NCBI GenBank assembly: GCA_942492795.1
Contig: OW818639.1
Location: 2,418,001-2,482,000 of the forward strand
Direction: 5' to 3'
Source: RGIG3178 sp942492795
GTDB lineage: Bacteria > Bacillota > Clostridia > Christensenellales > QAND01
Length of the DNA stretch: 64,000 bases
Part shown: positions 8,712 through 18,757 of the stretch, one piece after another
Layout of the letters: every line of letters begins with the position of its first letter
Position numbering within the stretch: the first letter of the stretch is position 1
The notes under the pieces: model-generated
Seen by the model: the letters and a program-made list of their open reading frames with translations, nothing else
What the model was told of the DNA's origin: nothing
The model's database searches: none
Made by a program: the position numbers and the translations under genes

Positions 8712-11549
8712 TCAACTTCCGCGTTTGCGTGAGAGCACCGGTTTTAAGTACTGCCCTGTATAGCTTTTTTCGTTTTGCGCAACCTGTTCCGGTGTGCCTG
8801 TCGCAACGATGGTCCCGCCAAGTTCCCCGCCTTCGGGGCCGAGGTCGATGATATAGTCCGCCGTCTTGATCACGTCGAGATTGTGCTCGATGACAACGAC
8901 TGTGTTGCCTGCTTCCACAAGTTTTTGCAAAATCACGATCAATCGATCCACGTCCGCCATGTGAAGGCCGGTCGTCGGCTCATCCAAAATATAGAGCGTA
9001 CGTCCGGTACTGCGCTTGCTCAGCTCGGTTGCCAGCTTCACGCGCTGCGCTTCGCCGCCCGAGAGCGTTGTGCTGGGCTGCCCGACTTTGATGTATCCCA
9101 ATCCGACGTCCATCAGCGTTTGCAGTTTCACCGCGATGCGCGGTATCGGTGCAAAGAAAGCAAGCGCTTCTTCCACCGTCATATCCAGCACATCCGCAAT
9201 GCTCTTGCCCTTATAATGCACTTCGAGCGTTTCACGGTTGTACCGTTTGCCTTTGCACACATCGCAGGGGACAAACACGTCGGGCAGGAAATGCATTTCG
9301 ATGCGCACGATGCCGTCTCCTTTGCAGGACTCGCAGCGCCCGCCCTTGACGTTGAAGCTGAAGCGACCTCCCTTGTAGCCGCGCATGCGCGCTTGCGCCG
9401 TCTGGGCGAACACGTCACGGATCATGTCGAACATGCCGGTATACGTCGCGGGGTTGCTGCGCGGCGTGCGTCCGATGGGGGACTGGTCGATGTCGATCAC
9501 CTTGTCCAGATGCCCCATGCCTTCGATGCGGTCGTACTGTCCGGGGCGCTGTTTCGCCCTGTTGAGATCCCTTGCCAGGGCTTTGTAAAGTATCTCATTG
9601 ACAAAGCTGCTCTTGCCGCTGCCAGACACGCCCGTCACGCAGGTTAAAACCCCCAGCGGGACACCGACGTCGATGTGCTTGAGGTTGTTTTCATTGGCAC
9701 CCCGGACCGTTAAAAAGCCCTTCGGTTCATGTCTTTCAGTCGGGATCGCGATGGATCTTGCCCCGCTTAAATACTGCCCCGTAACGGATTCCGGGACCTG
9801 CTCGATCTGCTGCGCCGTTCCCTGGGCAATGATCCTTCCGCCGTGCTCGCCCGCGCCGGGGCCTATGTCCACGACCAGATCGGCCGCACGCATCGTCTCT
9901 TCGTCGTGTTCCACAACGATAAGCGTGTTTCCAAGATCCCGCAGGTTTTTGAGGGTTTTGAGCAGTTTTGCATTGTCGCGCTGATGCAAACCGATGCTCG
10001 GCTCGTCCAAAATGTACAGAACGCCGGTTAAGTGCGAACCTATTTGCGTCGCAAGCCGTATGCGCTGCGCCTCGCCGCCCGAAAGTGTAAACGCGGTGCG
10101 GGACAATGTCATATAATCCAACCCGACGTCCACCAAAAATCCAAGACGCTCCTGAATCTCCTTGAGGATACGGTCTGCAATCAGGTGCTGGCGCTGTGTC
10201 AATTGGATGTCATGCAGGAAGTTGCGCGAGTCCCGCACACTCATCTCGCTGATCTGGGCGATGGAAAGCCCTGCTACCGTAACGGCGAGCACTTCCGGGC
10301 GCAGACGGTTGCCATGGCACGCAGGGCAAGGCGTCATGGCCATATAGCCTTCGAGTTCTTCCTTTACCCAGTCGCTGGCAGTTTCCTTATAGCGCCGCTC
10401 AATGTTGGGAATGATGCCTTCAAACTCACTGTAGAACGTTCCGGAGCCGAATTCACGTGTGTAGTCCACGCGCACCTTTTCCTTGCCTGTACCGTATAAG
10501 AAAAGGTTGACAACCTTTTGCTCCAACTGATCGACCGGCATATCCAGCGAAAAGCCGTAATGCTTGCTCATCGCCGAAAAATACATATCCGCCATGCTGC
10601 CGCCCGACGCGCTGTCCCAGCCCGAAACGCGAATGGCGCCTTGCCGCAGCGATAGCGACCGGTCGGGAATCACCAGATCAGGGTCGGTCTTCATCAGCGT
10701 ACCGAGGCCGGAGCATTCCGGGCAGGCACCGAACGGGTTGTTGAAGGAGAACATGCGCGGGGTCAATTCCTCCATGCTGATGCCGCAATCGGGGCAGGCA
10801 TAATTGCCGCTTAACATCATCTCTTCCGCCGTATCCGCGTTTTTGATCACGACGAGACCGGAAGACAGATCCAGCGATGTCTCGATGCTCTCTCCGATGC
10901 GCCCCCGGGCGTCCCTGTTCACAACGATCCGGTCCACAACCGCCGAGATGCTATGCTTGTTGTTCTTCGGAAGTTTGAACTCATCCGTCAGGTCATGCAG
11001 TTCGCCGTCCACCATGACGCGCGCATAGCCGCCTTTGCGAAGATCCTCAAACAGCTTGGCGTGTTCCCCCTTGCGTTCGCGCACGATCGGCGCCAACACC
11101 AGCACACGCGTACCTTCGCCAAGTCCAAGCACCGCTTCGACCATCTGATCGACGCTTTGCTGGGCAATCGGCCGTCCGCACTGCGGGCAATGGGGTTGTC
11201 CGACACGGGCATACAAAAGCCGCAGATAATCGTGCACCTCCGTTACGGTGCCGACGGTAGAACGCGGATTGCGCGACGTGGTCTTCTGGTCGATGGATAT
11301 TGCGGGGGAAAGTCCTTCGATGGAATCCACGTCCGGCTTCTCCATCTGCCCCAAAAACATGCGCGCATAGGAAGAAAGCGATTCCACATAGCGGCGCTGG
11401 CCTTCGGCATAGATGGTATCAAACGCCAGACTGCTCTTGCCGCTGCCGGAAATGCCGGTAAACACGACAAGCTTGTCCCTTGGAATCGTTAAATCTATAT
11501 TCTTTAAATTGTGCTGTCTCGCACCCTTGATGATGATTTGGTCGTTCAT
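8712..11549 (-). CDS. uvrA: UvrA, excinuclease ABC subunit A
   Basis: The 945-residue damage-recognition ATPase of nucleotide excision repair. Both ABC modules are present: Walker [14 protein letters not shown] near residue 30 and [15 protein letters not shown] near 640, each with an ABC signature ([12 protein letters not shown] and [12 protein letters not shown]). The zinc-binding cysteine pairs are seen (CPQCGRP, CPDCGIS with [23 protein letters not shown] with CDVCKGKR). Length is normal. The start ATG overlaps the uvrB stop by 4 bases, so uvrB-uvrA form one translationally coupled operon; uvrC is not in this window. Confidence 0.98.
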   Translation of the reverse strand: MNDQIIIKGARQHNLKNIDLTIPRDKLVVFTGISGSGKSSLAFDTIYAEGQRRYVESLSSYARMFLGQMEKPDVDSIEGLSPAISIDQKTTSRNPRSTVGTVTEVHDYLRLLYARVGQPHCPQCGRPIAQQSVDQMVEAVLGLGEGTRVLVLAPIVRERKGEHAKLFEDLRKGGYARVMVDGELHDLTDEFKLPKNNKHSISAVVDRIVVNRDARGRIGESIETSLDLSSGLVVIKNADTAEEMMLSGNYACPDCGISMEELTPRMFSFNNPFGACPECSGLGTLMKTDPDLVIPDRSLSLRQGAIRVSGWDSASGGSMADMYFSAMSKHYGFSLDMPVDQLEQKVVNLFLYGTGKEKVRVDYTREFGSGTFYSEFEGIIPNIERRYKETASDWVKEELEGYMAMTPCPACHGNRLRPEVLAVTVAGLSIAQISEMSVRDSRNFLHDIQLTQRQHLIADRILKEIQERLGFLVDVGLDYMTLSRTAFTLSGGEAQRIRLATQIGSHLTGVLYILDEPSIGLHQRDNAKLLKTLKNLRDLGNTLIVVEHDEETMRAADLVVDIGPGAGEHGGRIIAQGTAQQIEQVPESVTGQYLSGARSIAIPTERHEPKGFLTVRGANENNLKHIDVGVPLGVLTCVTGVSGSGKSSFVNEILYKALARDLNRAKQRPGQYDRIEGMGHLDKVIDIDQSPIGRTPRSNPATYTGMFDMIRDVFAQTAQARMRGYKGGRFSFNVKGGRCESCKGDGIVRIEMHFLPDVFVPCDVCKGKRYNRETLEVHYKGKSIADVLDMTVEEALAFFAPIPRIAVKLQTLMDVGLGYIKVGQPSTTLSGGEAQRVKLATELSKRSTGRTLYILDEPTTGLHMADVDRLIVILQKLVEAGNTVVVIEHNLDVIKTADYIIDLGPEGGELGGTIVATGTPEQVAQNEKSYTGQYLKPVLSRKRGS

Positions 11550-13567
11550 TTCCTCGTTTTCCGTCCTCTCGCAAAGCGCTTGGCTGCTGTGGTTAAAACC
11601 GGCCTTCCGTCGCGCAATGCTATAATACCATCCCGAAGCTTGGCAGCGCGCTCAAAGTCAAGCTCTGCCGCCGCCTGCTGCATCTCCTGCTCCATCAGAT
11701 AGATGCGTGCCGCAACCTGCTCCGGCGTCATGCGGTCCAATAAATCGCGGTGCGAACGTTCATCCGCAGCGCGGGAGATTTCCAGAATATCGCGCACGCC
11801 TTTGATGATGCTCTGCGGCGTGACGCCGTTGACACGGTTGTATTCCAACTGGATCGTACGCCGACGCTCCGTTTCGTCAAGCGCGCGCTTCATGCTGTCG
11901 GTCACTCGATCGGCGTACATGACCACGCGGCCGTCCACGTTGCGCGCCGCACGTCCGATCGTCTGGATAAGCGATGTATCGCTGCGCAAGAATCCTTCCT
12001 TATCGGCATCGAGGATCGCGACCAACCCGACCTCGGGCAAATCCAGCCCTTCGCGCAACAGGTTGATGCCCACCAGCACATCGAATTCACCCAGACGAAG
12101 ATCGCGTATGATCTCCATGCGCTCGATGGTCTCGATGTCGGAATGCATGTATTGCACCTTAAGATCGAGATCTTCGAGATACTCCGTCAGCCGCTCCGCC
12201 ATCTTCTTGGTCAGTGTCGTGACCAGGACACGGTATCCTTTGTCGACCGTCGTGCGGATCTGTCCGATCAGGTCATCCACCTGCCCCTGTGCGGGAAGCA
12301 CCTCGACCGGCGGGTCCACAAGGCCTGTAGGCCGAATAATCTGTTCGACCACCTGCATCGCGCGGGTCATCTCGTAATCCGCGGGGGTAGCGCTGACGTA
12401 CACCGCCTGGTTGATGCGCTTTTGAAATTCTTCAAATTTAAGCGGGCGGTTGTCGTATGCGGCGGGCAGCCGAAAACCGTATTTAATCAGGCTGTCTTTT
12501 CGCGCATAGTCGCCCTTGTACATGCCGCGTATCTGCGGAATGGAGACGTGACTTTCGTCGATGAACAGCAGGAAGTCTTTCGGAAAATAATCCAGCAGCG
12601 TATAGGGCGGCTCGCCGGGCTTGCGCCCGTCAAAATAACGCGAATAATTCTCGATGCCACTGCAGAATCCGATCTCCCGCATCATCTCCAGATCGAACAT
12701 CGTGCGCTGCTCGATGCGCTGCGCTTCGATCAGCTGATCGTTCGCGCGGAACTCCCTGACGCATTCGTGCATGTCGTCTTCGATGGTTTGCATGGCCTGC
12801 TGCATGCGTTCGGGGCTTGTGGCATAGTGCGTCGCGGGAAAAATCGGTATATGGTCCAACAGGCGTATCGGCATTCCGGTCAACGGATCGACTTCGCTGA
12901 TGCGCTCGATTTCATCCCCGAAGAATTCCACGCGGATGGCCCGGTCTCCCTTGCTCGCCGGAAAAACCTCCAGCACGTCGCCCTTTGCGCGGAACGTTCC
13001 GCGGACAAAGTTTATGTCGTTGCGCTCGTATTGTATGTCCACCAGCCTTCGCATGACCGATTCGCGGCTGATATGCATGCCCGGGCGCATCGAGATGGAC
13101 ATTTTCAAATATTCTTCCGGATCGCCCAGCGCATAGATGCAGGAGACGCTGGCCACCACGATGACGTCGCGCCGTTCGTTTAAAGCGCTCGTTGCGCTGT
13201 GCCGCATTTTATCGATCTCGTCGTTGACCGTAGCCGTCTTTTCGATGTATACGTCGCTCGACGCGATGTAGGCTTCCGGCTGATAGTAATCGTAATAGGA
13301 GACGAAGTATTCCACGGCGGAATCCGGAAAGAACTCTCGGAACTCGCTGCACAACTGTGCCGCGAGCGTCTTGTTGTGCGCCAGCACAAGCGTGGGTTTT
13401 TGCACACGCTCGATCACCTTTGCCATGGTAAAGGTTTTGCCGCTGCCCGTAACGCCCATAAGCACCTGGTCTTTTGCCCCGTGCTCGATGGCCGTCGCCA
13501 ATTTATCGATGGCTTCCGGCTGATCGCCCTGCGGCTCAAATGTGCTTTTTACGCAGAACTGTCCCAT
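11546..13567 (-). CDS. uvrB: UvrB, excinuclease ABC subunit B
   Basis: The 673-residue helicase-like subunit that receives damaged DNA from UvrA and recruits UvrC. It has Walker [13 protein letters not shown] near residue 39, the beta-hairpin region with [11 protein letters not shown], the DEAD-like DESHVS box, helicase motif [11 protein letters not shown] and a C-terminal UVR motif (about 625-660) for UvrC contact. It is the first gene of the uvrBA operon, with a plausible promoter 45-75 bases upstream. No LexA box of the GAAC-N4-GTTC type was seen there, so SOS control is not evident from the sequence. Confidence 0.98.
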   Translation of the reverse strand: MGQFCVKSTFEPQGDQPEAIDKLATAIEHGAKDQVLMGVTGSGKTFTMAKVIERVQKPTLVLAHNKTLAAQLCSEFREFFPDSAVEYFVSYYDYYQPEAYIASSDVYIEKTATVNDEIDKMRHSATSALNERRDVIVVASVSCIYALGDPEEYLKMSISMRPGMHISRESVMRRLVDIQYERNDINFVRGTFRAKGDVLEVFPASKGDRAIRVEFFGDEIERISEVDPLTGMPIRLLDHIPIFPATHYATSPERMQQAMQTIEDDMHECVREFRANDQLIEAQRIEQRTMFDLEMMREIGFCSGIENYSRYFDGRKPGEPPYTLLDYFPKDFLLFIDESHVSIPQIRGMYKGDYARKDSLIKYGFRLPAAYDNRPLKFEEFQKRINQAVYVSATPADYEMTRAMQVVEQIIRPTGLVDPPVEVLPAQGQVDDLIGQIRTTVDKGYRVLVTTLTKKMAERLTEYLEDLDLKVQYMHSDIETIERMEIIRDLRLGEFDVLVGINLLREGLDLPEVGLVAILDADKEGFLRSDTSLIQTIGRAARNVDGRVVMYADRVTDSMKRALDETERRRTIQLEYNRVNGVTPQSIIKGVRDILEISRAADERSHRDLLDRMTPEQVAARIYLMEQEMQQAAAELDFERAAKLRDGIIALRDGRPVLTTAAKRFARGRKTRK

Positions 13568-13612
13568 TCGCTCTCCTTAATCTGCTTGTTTTAAATGCAT
13601 TCAGCAAACTTT

Positions 13613-13640
13613 ATTCTATCAGAGTTTTGATTATTTTCAA
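13613..13640 (-). promoter_or_regulatory. Predicted uvrBA promoter
   Basis: Minus-strand TTGAAA (13640-13635), a 16-base spacer and TAGAAT (13618-13613), 46 bases before the uvrB start. Confidence 0.5.
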
Positions 13641-13709
13641 CACATATGCGAAACTTTGTTCCCCATTTTAAACAATGTCCAATACTTCCCATAAAATTTC
13701 CCGTAGCGC

Positions 13710-13739
13710 TTGCATTATGCAACAAATCCCCTGTATAAT
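13710..13739 (+). promoter_or_regulatory. Promoter and operator-like palindrome for the XRE-cupin gene
   Basis: TTGCAT (13710-13715), an 18-base spacer and TATAAT (13734-13739). The -35 box lies in a perfect palindrome TTGCAT-T-ATGCAA (13710-13722), a likely binding site for the encoded XRE protein itself (inference). Confidence 0.55.
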
Positions 13740-13774
13740 TTTTCACATATATTTAAAGAGGTGAAAACATCGTC

Positions 13775-14326
13775 ATGACGGATACCATCAGACAGATTGC
13801 GGCACGGCTTTTGGACACCCGCGAGGCATTGGGAAAGACGCCCGAAGAGGTAGCCAAGGCGGTAGGAGTCTCCCGAGAAGCATATCTTCGTTACGAGAGC
13901 GGTGAGCAGGACATCCCCATCGGCTTTTTAACCTCGTTTGGCGAAACCTACGACATTCCGCTGGCATCGCTGATCACGGGGGAGCAGCCGAAATTAACAG
14001 CGTACACCTTTACGCCCAACGGCAAAGGACTACATGTACAGCGCTATCCGGGCTATGAATACCGGGCACTCGCACACAAGTTCATCGATAAAAAATGCGA
14101 GCCGTTCTTGGTTACGCTTCAGCCGGAGGTTGGCGAAGTGAAGCAGAATTCGCACAGCGGCCATGAATTCGACTATGTTCTGGAAGGGAAACTGCGAGTT
14201 ACCATCGGCGCTAAGTCCCTTGACTTGGTAGCCGGTGACAGCATCTATTTTGATTCTGCCAGCATGCACGGTATGCAAGCTATGGACGACGCGCCCGCAA
14301 AATTTTTAGCAATCGTCATGAAATAA
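13775..14326 (+). CDS. XRE-family regulator with C-terminal cupin domain
   Basis: A 183-residue regulator with an N-terminal XRE helix-turn-helix (about 8-62, EVAKAVGVSREAYLRYESGE) and a C-terminal cupin (about 105-180) with HSGHEFDYVLEG and a late histidine in SASMHGMQA. Such proteins usually bind a small ligand in the cupin and control a neighbouring metabolic gene. The start follows GAGGTGAAAACATCGTC. The downstream ligase begins 19 bases after the stop, so the two are co-transcribed; this XRE-cupin plus AMP-ligase pairing occurs repeatedly in anaerobes. The ligand is unknown. Confidence 0.88.
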   Translation: MTDTIRQIAARLLDTREALGKTPEEVAKAVGVSREAYLRYESGEQDIPIGFLTSFGETYDIPLASLITGEQPKLTAYTFTPNGKGLHVQRYPGYEYRALAHKFIDKKCEPFLVTLQPEVGEVKQNSHSGHEFDYVLEGKLRVTIGAKSLDLVAGDSIYFDSASMHGMQAMDDAPAKFLAIVMK

Positions 14327-14345
14327 AAATTTTGGAGTGTGTGTT

Positions 14346-15998
14346 ATGTTGGAACGTTTTTCATCCTCGAAGTTTGATTCCTATGAGGATTTTTACGATC
14401 ATTTTGAAGTGAACGTGCCGGAGGATTTCAACTTCGGTTTTGATGTGATAGACGGCTGGGCCAAGGACCAGCCCGATAAGATGGCGCTTGTCTGGTGCGA
14501 TGACCACGGCGGCGAGAAAAAACTGACCTTTTCCGATCTGAGCCATCTTTCCAACCGGGCGGCGCATTACTTTGCCTCTTTGGGTCTTACAAGCGGCGAC
14601 ACCGTCATGCTGCTGTTGCGCCGCCGATGGGAATACTGGTTCATCATGCCTGCGCTGCACAAACTTGGCGTCATCGCCATCCCCGCAACGCATATCCTCA
14701 GCGTCAAGGATATCGTGTACCGCGTTGAGGCGGCGTCCGTGCGCGCCATCGTTTCGCTGGACGACGACGAAGTCATGGCAAACGTCGAACAAGCCGCGCA
14801 GCATATATCCGAACCGATGCGGTTGATAAGCCTCAACGGATCGCGTCCGGGTTGGGACAGCCTACACGCTAAGATCACATCCTTCGCGCAAAGCTTTGAA
14901 CGCCCGACCGGCGAAGCCGGCACGACCGCGCGCGATCCGATGCTGATCTATTTCACCTCCGGCACCACCGGAATGCCCAAGATGGTGCTGCACAATTTCA
15001 CTTATCCGCTGGGACATATCGTGACGGCTAAATTCTGGCAGAACCTTCACGAGAATTCGCTGCATCTGACCGTCGCCGATACAGGCTGGGCCAAATGTTC
15101 CTGGGGTAAAATGTACGGGCAATGGATAGCGGGCGCCGCATTGTTCGTCTATGATATGGACAAGTTCGACCCGATCAAACTTTTGGAAAAAGTCTCTTTG
15201 TACCGCGTCACCAGCTTTTGCGCTCCGCCGACTATCTACCGTTTTTTGATCCGGGAAAAAATGGAAAACTTTGATCTTTCCGCGCTGGAGCATCTCACAA
15301 CCGCGGGTGAACCGCTCAACCCCGAGGTATTCAACCGCGTCTATCAGGTGCTGGGGCTTAAGATCGCCGAAGGATACGGGCAGACGGAGACCACCCCGAT
15401 CATGGCCGCGTTTTCCTGGCTCGAGATCCATCCCGGCTCCATGGGCAAGCCTTCCCCGGGATACGATGTGGAACTGGTCAACGAGGACGGCGAAATTTGC
15501 GACACGGGCGAAGAGGGCGAAATCATCGTCTTTACGCGCAAACAGCGCCCGATCGGCCTGTTCGCTGGCTATTACAACGACGAGCACAAGACCAAGGCGG
15601 CCTGGCATTACGGCGCATACCATACGGGCGACGTTGCCTGGAAGGATGAAGAGGGCTACTACTGGTTTGTGGGCAGGGCAGACGACGTTATCAAATCCTC
15701 CGGTTACCGGATCGGGCCGTTTGAGGTGGAAAGCGCGTTGATGGAACATGACGCCGTGGTGGAATGCGCCATATCGGCGATGCCCGACGCGACGCGCGGG
15801 CAGATCGTCAAAGCCACCATCGTTTTGGCCAAGGGGTATGTGCCCGGTGAAGAACTCATCCACGAGCTTCAGGATCATGTGAAAAGCGTGACCGCTCCGT
15901 ATAAATATCCCCGCCGCATCGAGTTCGTGGAGGAATTGCCAAAGACCATCTCCGGCAAAATACGGCGCGCGCAGATACGGGAGCAGGACAATCAATAA
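14346..15998 (+). CDS. AMP-binding acyl-CoA synthetase-like ligase
   Basis: A 550-residue ANL-superfamily enzyme that should adenylate a carboxylic acid and transfer it to CoA. Visible motifs are the P-loop YFTSGTTGMPKM, the A5 motif EGYGQTETTP, the hinge and ATP-binding YHTGDVAWKDEEGYYWFVGR, and the C-terminal catalytic lysine in PKTISGKIRR. The sequence resembles medium-chain or branched/aryl acyl-CoA synthetases more than acetyl-CoA synthetase, but the substrate cannot be read from sequence. ATG at 14346 follows TTTGGAG; a GTG nine bases upstream overlaps that site. Co-transcribed with the XRE-cupin gene. Confidence 0.9.
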   Translation: MLERFSSSKFDSYEDFYDHFEVNVPEDFNFGFDVIDGWAKDQPDKMALVWCDDHGGEKKLTFSDLSHLSNRAAHYFASLGLTSGDTVMLLLRRRWEYWFIMPALHKLGVIAIPATHILSVKDIVYRVEAASVRAIVSLDDDEVMANVEQAAQHISEPMRLISLNGSRPGWDSLHAKITSFAQSFERPTGEAGTTARDPMLIYFTSGTTGMPKMVLHNFTYPLGHIVTAKFWQNLHENSLHLTVADTGWAKCSWGKMYGQWIAGAALFVYDMDKFDPIKLLEKVSLYRVTSFCAPPTIYRFLIREKMENFDLSALEHLTTAGEPLNPEVFNRVYQVLGLKIAEGYGQTETTPIMAAFSWLEIHPGSMGKPSPGYDVELVNEDGEICDTGEEGEIIVFTRKQRPIGLFAGYYNDEHKTKAAWHYGAYHTGDVAWKDEEGYYWFVGRADDVIKSSGYRIGPFEVESALMEHDAVVECAISAMPDATRGQIVKATIVLAKGYVPGEELIHELQDHVKSVTAPYKYPRRIEFVEELPKTISGKIRRAQIREQDNQ

Positions 15999-16017
15999 TA
16001 AAGACATTCCACAATCA

Positions 16018-16054
16018 AAAGGAGCGCCCAAAAATAACGGCTGCTCCTTTTTTG
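16018..16054 (+). terminator. Terminator between the ligase and the convergent tautomerase gene
   Basis: AAAGGAGC and GCTCCTTTTTT form a stem with an interrupted inner part. The tail is T-rich on both strands, so it may serve both convergent transcripts. Confidence 0.7.
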
Positions 16055-16094
16055 TTGAAATACAAATTTTTCGTGCGGCTTGGCAGATTTGTTT

Positions 16095-16334
16095 TTACTG
16101 CCAGTCTTCCGCGCTTGTCCCTTCCGGGATCACGATCTCGGAAGCCTTCTGAATCAGTTCCCCGTTTCGGATTTTGCCGTCCCATTCCTCGGGCTGCACT
16201 TCCTCGATGGATACGCTGATGTGGGACAGTTCGATGCCGGTCGCTTCATGCAGCGCAACGCCTATGGGGATGCAAACAGCCCGCTTCTGCTCCATCGTAC
16301 GCCCCGGCCAAAGTTTGATGACGATATGCGGCAT
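16095..16334 (-). CDS. 4-oxalocrotonate tautomerase family protein
   Basis: A 79-residue member of the tautomerase superfamily. After removal of Met the protein begins with Pro (MPHIVIKLWPGRT), the catalytic general base of the family; a downstream arginine is in the PGRT segment. The beta-alpha-beta layout and length fit a single 4-OT-like subunit. The ATG is preceded by AGAGGAAAACGGC. It follows the cupin gene by 11 bases and so shares its transcript. The natural substrate is unknown. Confidence 0.85.
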   Translation of the reverse strand: MPHIVIKLWPGRTMEQKRAVCIPIGVALHEATGIELSHISVSIEEVQPEEWDGKIRNGELIQKASEIVIPEGTSAEDWQ

Positions 16335-16345
16335 GCCGTTTTCCT

Positions 16346-16693
16346 CTAGTCCAATACGACGCAGGCCAGGACCACAAGTGTTTCCTGCCCTTTGTTCGTA
16401 AGGCTGTGCGACGCGCCCTTGCCTGTGACAAGACAATCGCCTTTTTGCATTTCGACTTCTTTGCCGTCGTCTATAGCCGTGCCCGTGCCGCTGACGATAT
16501 AATAAAATTCCGTTTCACCGGCGTGCGGATGCGTTCCGATGCCGCTGCCCGGCTCTATTGTCATCTCTGCAAAAACACGGCATTTTGCGGGGCGCTCTTC
16601 CGCCGAGCTCAAATCGCGCATCTTGACTTCGCCCGGGCCTCCGCGCATTTCCTTGCGGATCTCCTCGTGTGTCGTACCCACTTTAAAAAGCAT
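16346..16693 (-). CDS. Single-domain cupin protein
   Basis: A 115-residue cupin. The metal-binding motif is visible as GTHPHAGETEFYYIVSG (two His, one Glu) and a late SHSLTN histidine, so a metal site is probably intact. Start ATG follows GAGGAAC. It lies 12 bases after hom and 11 bases before the tautomerase gene. Whether it is an enzyme or a binding protein cannot be told from sequence; the pairing with a tautomerase suggests metabolism of a keto or enol compound. Confidence 0.85.
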   Translation of the reverse strand: MLFKVGTTHEEIRKEMRGGPGEVKMRDLSSAEERPAKCRVFAEMTIEPGSGIGTHPHAGETEFYYIVSGTGTAIDDGKEVEMQKGDCLVTGKGASHSLTNKGQETLVVLACVVLD

Positions 16694-16705
16694 GGATGTT
16701 CCTCC

Positions 16706-17977
16706 TCAATGTTCTACCCGGATGATGTTGACGACCTTGATGATTTTAAGTTTTTTGATTTCATCCACGGCCTTGCGGCAAGCCTTTTCGCTGGTCGTAT
16801 GCGTGATGAACACGACCGGGACGCTTCCGTCCGGTCCCGCGTCGCCCTTTTGCATGACGGCTTCGATGGACACGCCGTAATCGCCCAATATGCCGGCAAC
16901 ACGGCCCAGAACGCGCGGTTCGTCCGCCGCTCTTGTATGAATGAAAAATGCGCTTTGCCAGTCATCCGCGATTTCCGCTTTGGGCGCGCCTTCCCAAGCC
17001 CAGTTGTAGCGACGCCGCGTCGACTGCATCAATGCATGCAGGATGTCGCCCACCATCGCGCTTGCCGTTGGCATATCGCCCGCACCGCGCCCATAGAACA
17101 TCAGCTCTCCGGCGGCACTCGCGTTGATATACACCGCGTTGAACGGGCCGTTGACGGAGCAGAGCGGATGAGCAAGCGGCAGCATGGTCGGATGTACCCT
17201 TGCCTGCAACAGGCCGTCTTCCATTTTGCCGATGGCCAACAGCTTGATGCCGAACCCGAGCTCTTTGGCGATGCGCACATCGTCGGCGGTGATGGATGTA
17301 ATCCCTTCGCAGAGCACATCCTCCACGAACACGCGCTTTTTAAAAGCGAGCGACGCCAGGATTGCCAGCTTGAAGCGCGCGTCATAGCCCTCGACGTCGT
17401 TGGTCGGGTCCGGCTCGGCATAACCCAGTTCCTGCGCCTGCCTCAGAGCGGTATCGTAATCCAGTCCTTCCTGGCTCATTTTGCTCATGATGTAGTTGGT
17501 CGTGCCGTTGATGATGCCCATCATGCTTTCGATGCGGTTGGCCGCCAGCGAATCCGTCAGCGCCTTGATAACCGGGATCGCTCCCGCCACGCTGGGCTCA
17601 AAGTATAAGCCTACGCCGTTGTCCCTCGCCGTTTGTTCCAACTGTTCAAAATGTTTGCTGATGAGTTCCTTGTTGGCCGTCACGTAGCACTTTTTCGCCC
17701 GGAGCGCTCGCAGCGCATAGTCCAGCGCCGGATCGGTTCCGCCCATCGCTTCGGCGATAAGGACGATGGAATCATCCGCAAGGATGGCATCATAGTCATC
17801 CGTCAGCAGTTCTTTGGGCACGCCCCTGTTGTTTTTCCCCAAATCACGCACCAGGATTTTTGCAACTTCGATCTCAACGCCGTGGTTCTGCGCCATCAGG
17901 GAGCCGTTCTCTTCAATGAGCCTGTACGCCCCCGCTCCCACCGTTCCCGCACCCAAAAGCGCTATGCGCTGTTTCAT
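16706..17977 (-). CDS. hom: Homoserine dehydrogenase
   Basis: A 423-residue enzyme reducing aspartate semialdehyde to homoserine for threonine and methionine synthesis. It has the N-terminal NAD(P) fold (LLGAGTVGAGAYRL), the catalytic domain with GIINGTTNYIMSKM and YAEPDPTNDVEGYDA, and a C-terminal ACT domain (about 340-423), which normally gives feedback inhibition by threonine. The ATG at 17975-17977 is chosen because GACGGAGGTTTGGAT precedes it; an ATG 21 bases upstream is less well placed. It is the third gene after the pantothenate transporter and coaX, 13 bases from coaX. Confidence 0.95.
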   Translation of the reverse strand: MKQRIALLGAGTVGAGAYRLIEENGSLMAQNHGVEIEVAKILVRDLGKNNRGVPKELLTDDYDAILADDSIVLIAEAMGGTDPALDYALRALRAKKCYVTANKELISKHFEQLEQTARDNGVGLYFEPSVAGAIPVIKALTDSLAANRIESMMGIINGTTNYIMSKMSQEGLDYDTALRQAQELGYAEPDPTNDVEGYDARFKLAILASLAFKKRVFVEDVLCEGITSITADDVRIAKELGFGIKLLAIGKMEDGLLQARVHPTMLPLAHPLCSVNGPFNAVYINASAAGELMFYGRGAGDMPTASAMVGDILHALMQSTRRRYNWAWEGAPKAEIADDWQSAFFIHTRAADEPRVLGRVAGILGDYGVSIEAVMQKGDAGPDGSVPVVFITHTTSEKACRKAVDEIKKLKIIKVVNIIRVEH

Positions 17978-17990
17978 ATCCAAACCTCCG

Positions 17991-18752
17991 TCATGCATTT
18001 CTTTCGTAAAGTATCTGCAGCCCCTTTAAGGTCAAGAGCTTGTCCACGATTTCTATGGTCTGGCTGTCCCCCGCTATCACATCCGACATGCCGCCGGTTG
18101 CGATGACGCGTGCCGGGCCTATCTCCTGTTTGATCTTGTGGATGATGTTGTCCGCCAATCCGCAAAACCCGTACATGATGCCCGCCTGTAAGGCATTGAG
18201 CGTGTTGTCCGCGATCGCTTTTTCCGGTTTGACAAAATCGAACCGGTGCAGCTGCGCCGCGCGCGCGACCAGCGCATCGCTGGAGCTGCGGATACCGGGA
18301 GCGATGGCACCGCCCAAAAACGTTCCTTCCGCCGATACCACGCCAAAGGTGGTTGCCGTACCGAAGTCCACAGTGATGCACGGCCCGCCGTAGAGTGTGT
18401 ACGCCGCCACGGCGTTTGCGATCCGGTCCGCGCCGAGGCTTTGCGGCGGTTCGTATGCGATGTTCAGTCCGGTATCGAGCTTGTGGCTCACAAACATCGG
18501 CACTTTCCAAAAGTACGTCCGGATCATGCGGTCCAGCGTATAATTCAACCCCGGCGAGACGGAGCTTAGGATAACGCCGCGGATGTCCGACGATGTGAAG
18601 TGCAGGTGATCGAGGAACTGCAAAAGCGTGATCCCGTATTCGTCACTGCTCTTGTCAAAGCTCGTTGCAAGGCGCCAGGAGGCGATGATCTCCTTGCCGT
18701 TGAACAAGCCGCATTTGATATTGGAATTGCCTATATCCAGTGCAAGCAGCAT
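17991..18752 (-). CDS. coaX: Type III pantothenate kinase
   Basis: A 253-residue kinase making 4'-phosphopantothenate, the first step of CoA synthesis. The family motifs are present: LALDIGNSNIKCGLF at the N-terminus, GADRIANAVAA in the centre and TVDFGTATTFGVV. Type III enzymes need a monovalent cation and are not inhibited by CoA. The ATG at 18750-18752 is preferred over a TTG nine bases upstream. The preceding gene (ECF S component) ends 5 bases upstream, which links uptake and phosphorylation of pantothenate. Confidence 0.95.
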   Translation of the reverse strand: MLLALDIGNSNIKCGLFNGKEIIASWRLATSFDKSSDEYGITLLQFLDHLHFTSSDIRGVILSSVSPGLNYTLDRMIRTYFWKVPMFVSHKLDTGLNIAYEPPQSLGADRIANAVAAYTLYGGPCITVDFGTATTFGVVSAEGTFLGGAIAPGIRSSSDALVARAAQLHRFDFVKPEKAIADNTLNALQAGIMYGFCGLADNIIHKIKQEIGPARVIATGGMSDVIAGDSQTIEIVDKLLTLKGLQILYERNA

Positions 18753-18757
18753 GTGGG

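Noticed and set aside
11750..13183. Long open frame on the plus strand opposite uvrB
   Set aside because: It mirrors the codon pattern of uvrB, gives a low-complexity His/Arg-rich product and has no ribosome binding site. Similar frames opposite ptsI, purA, the AMP ligase and uvrA were rejected for the same reason.
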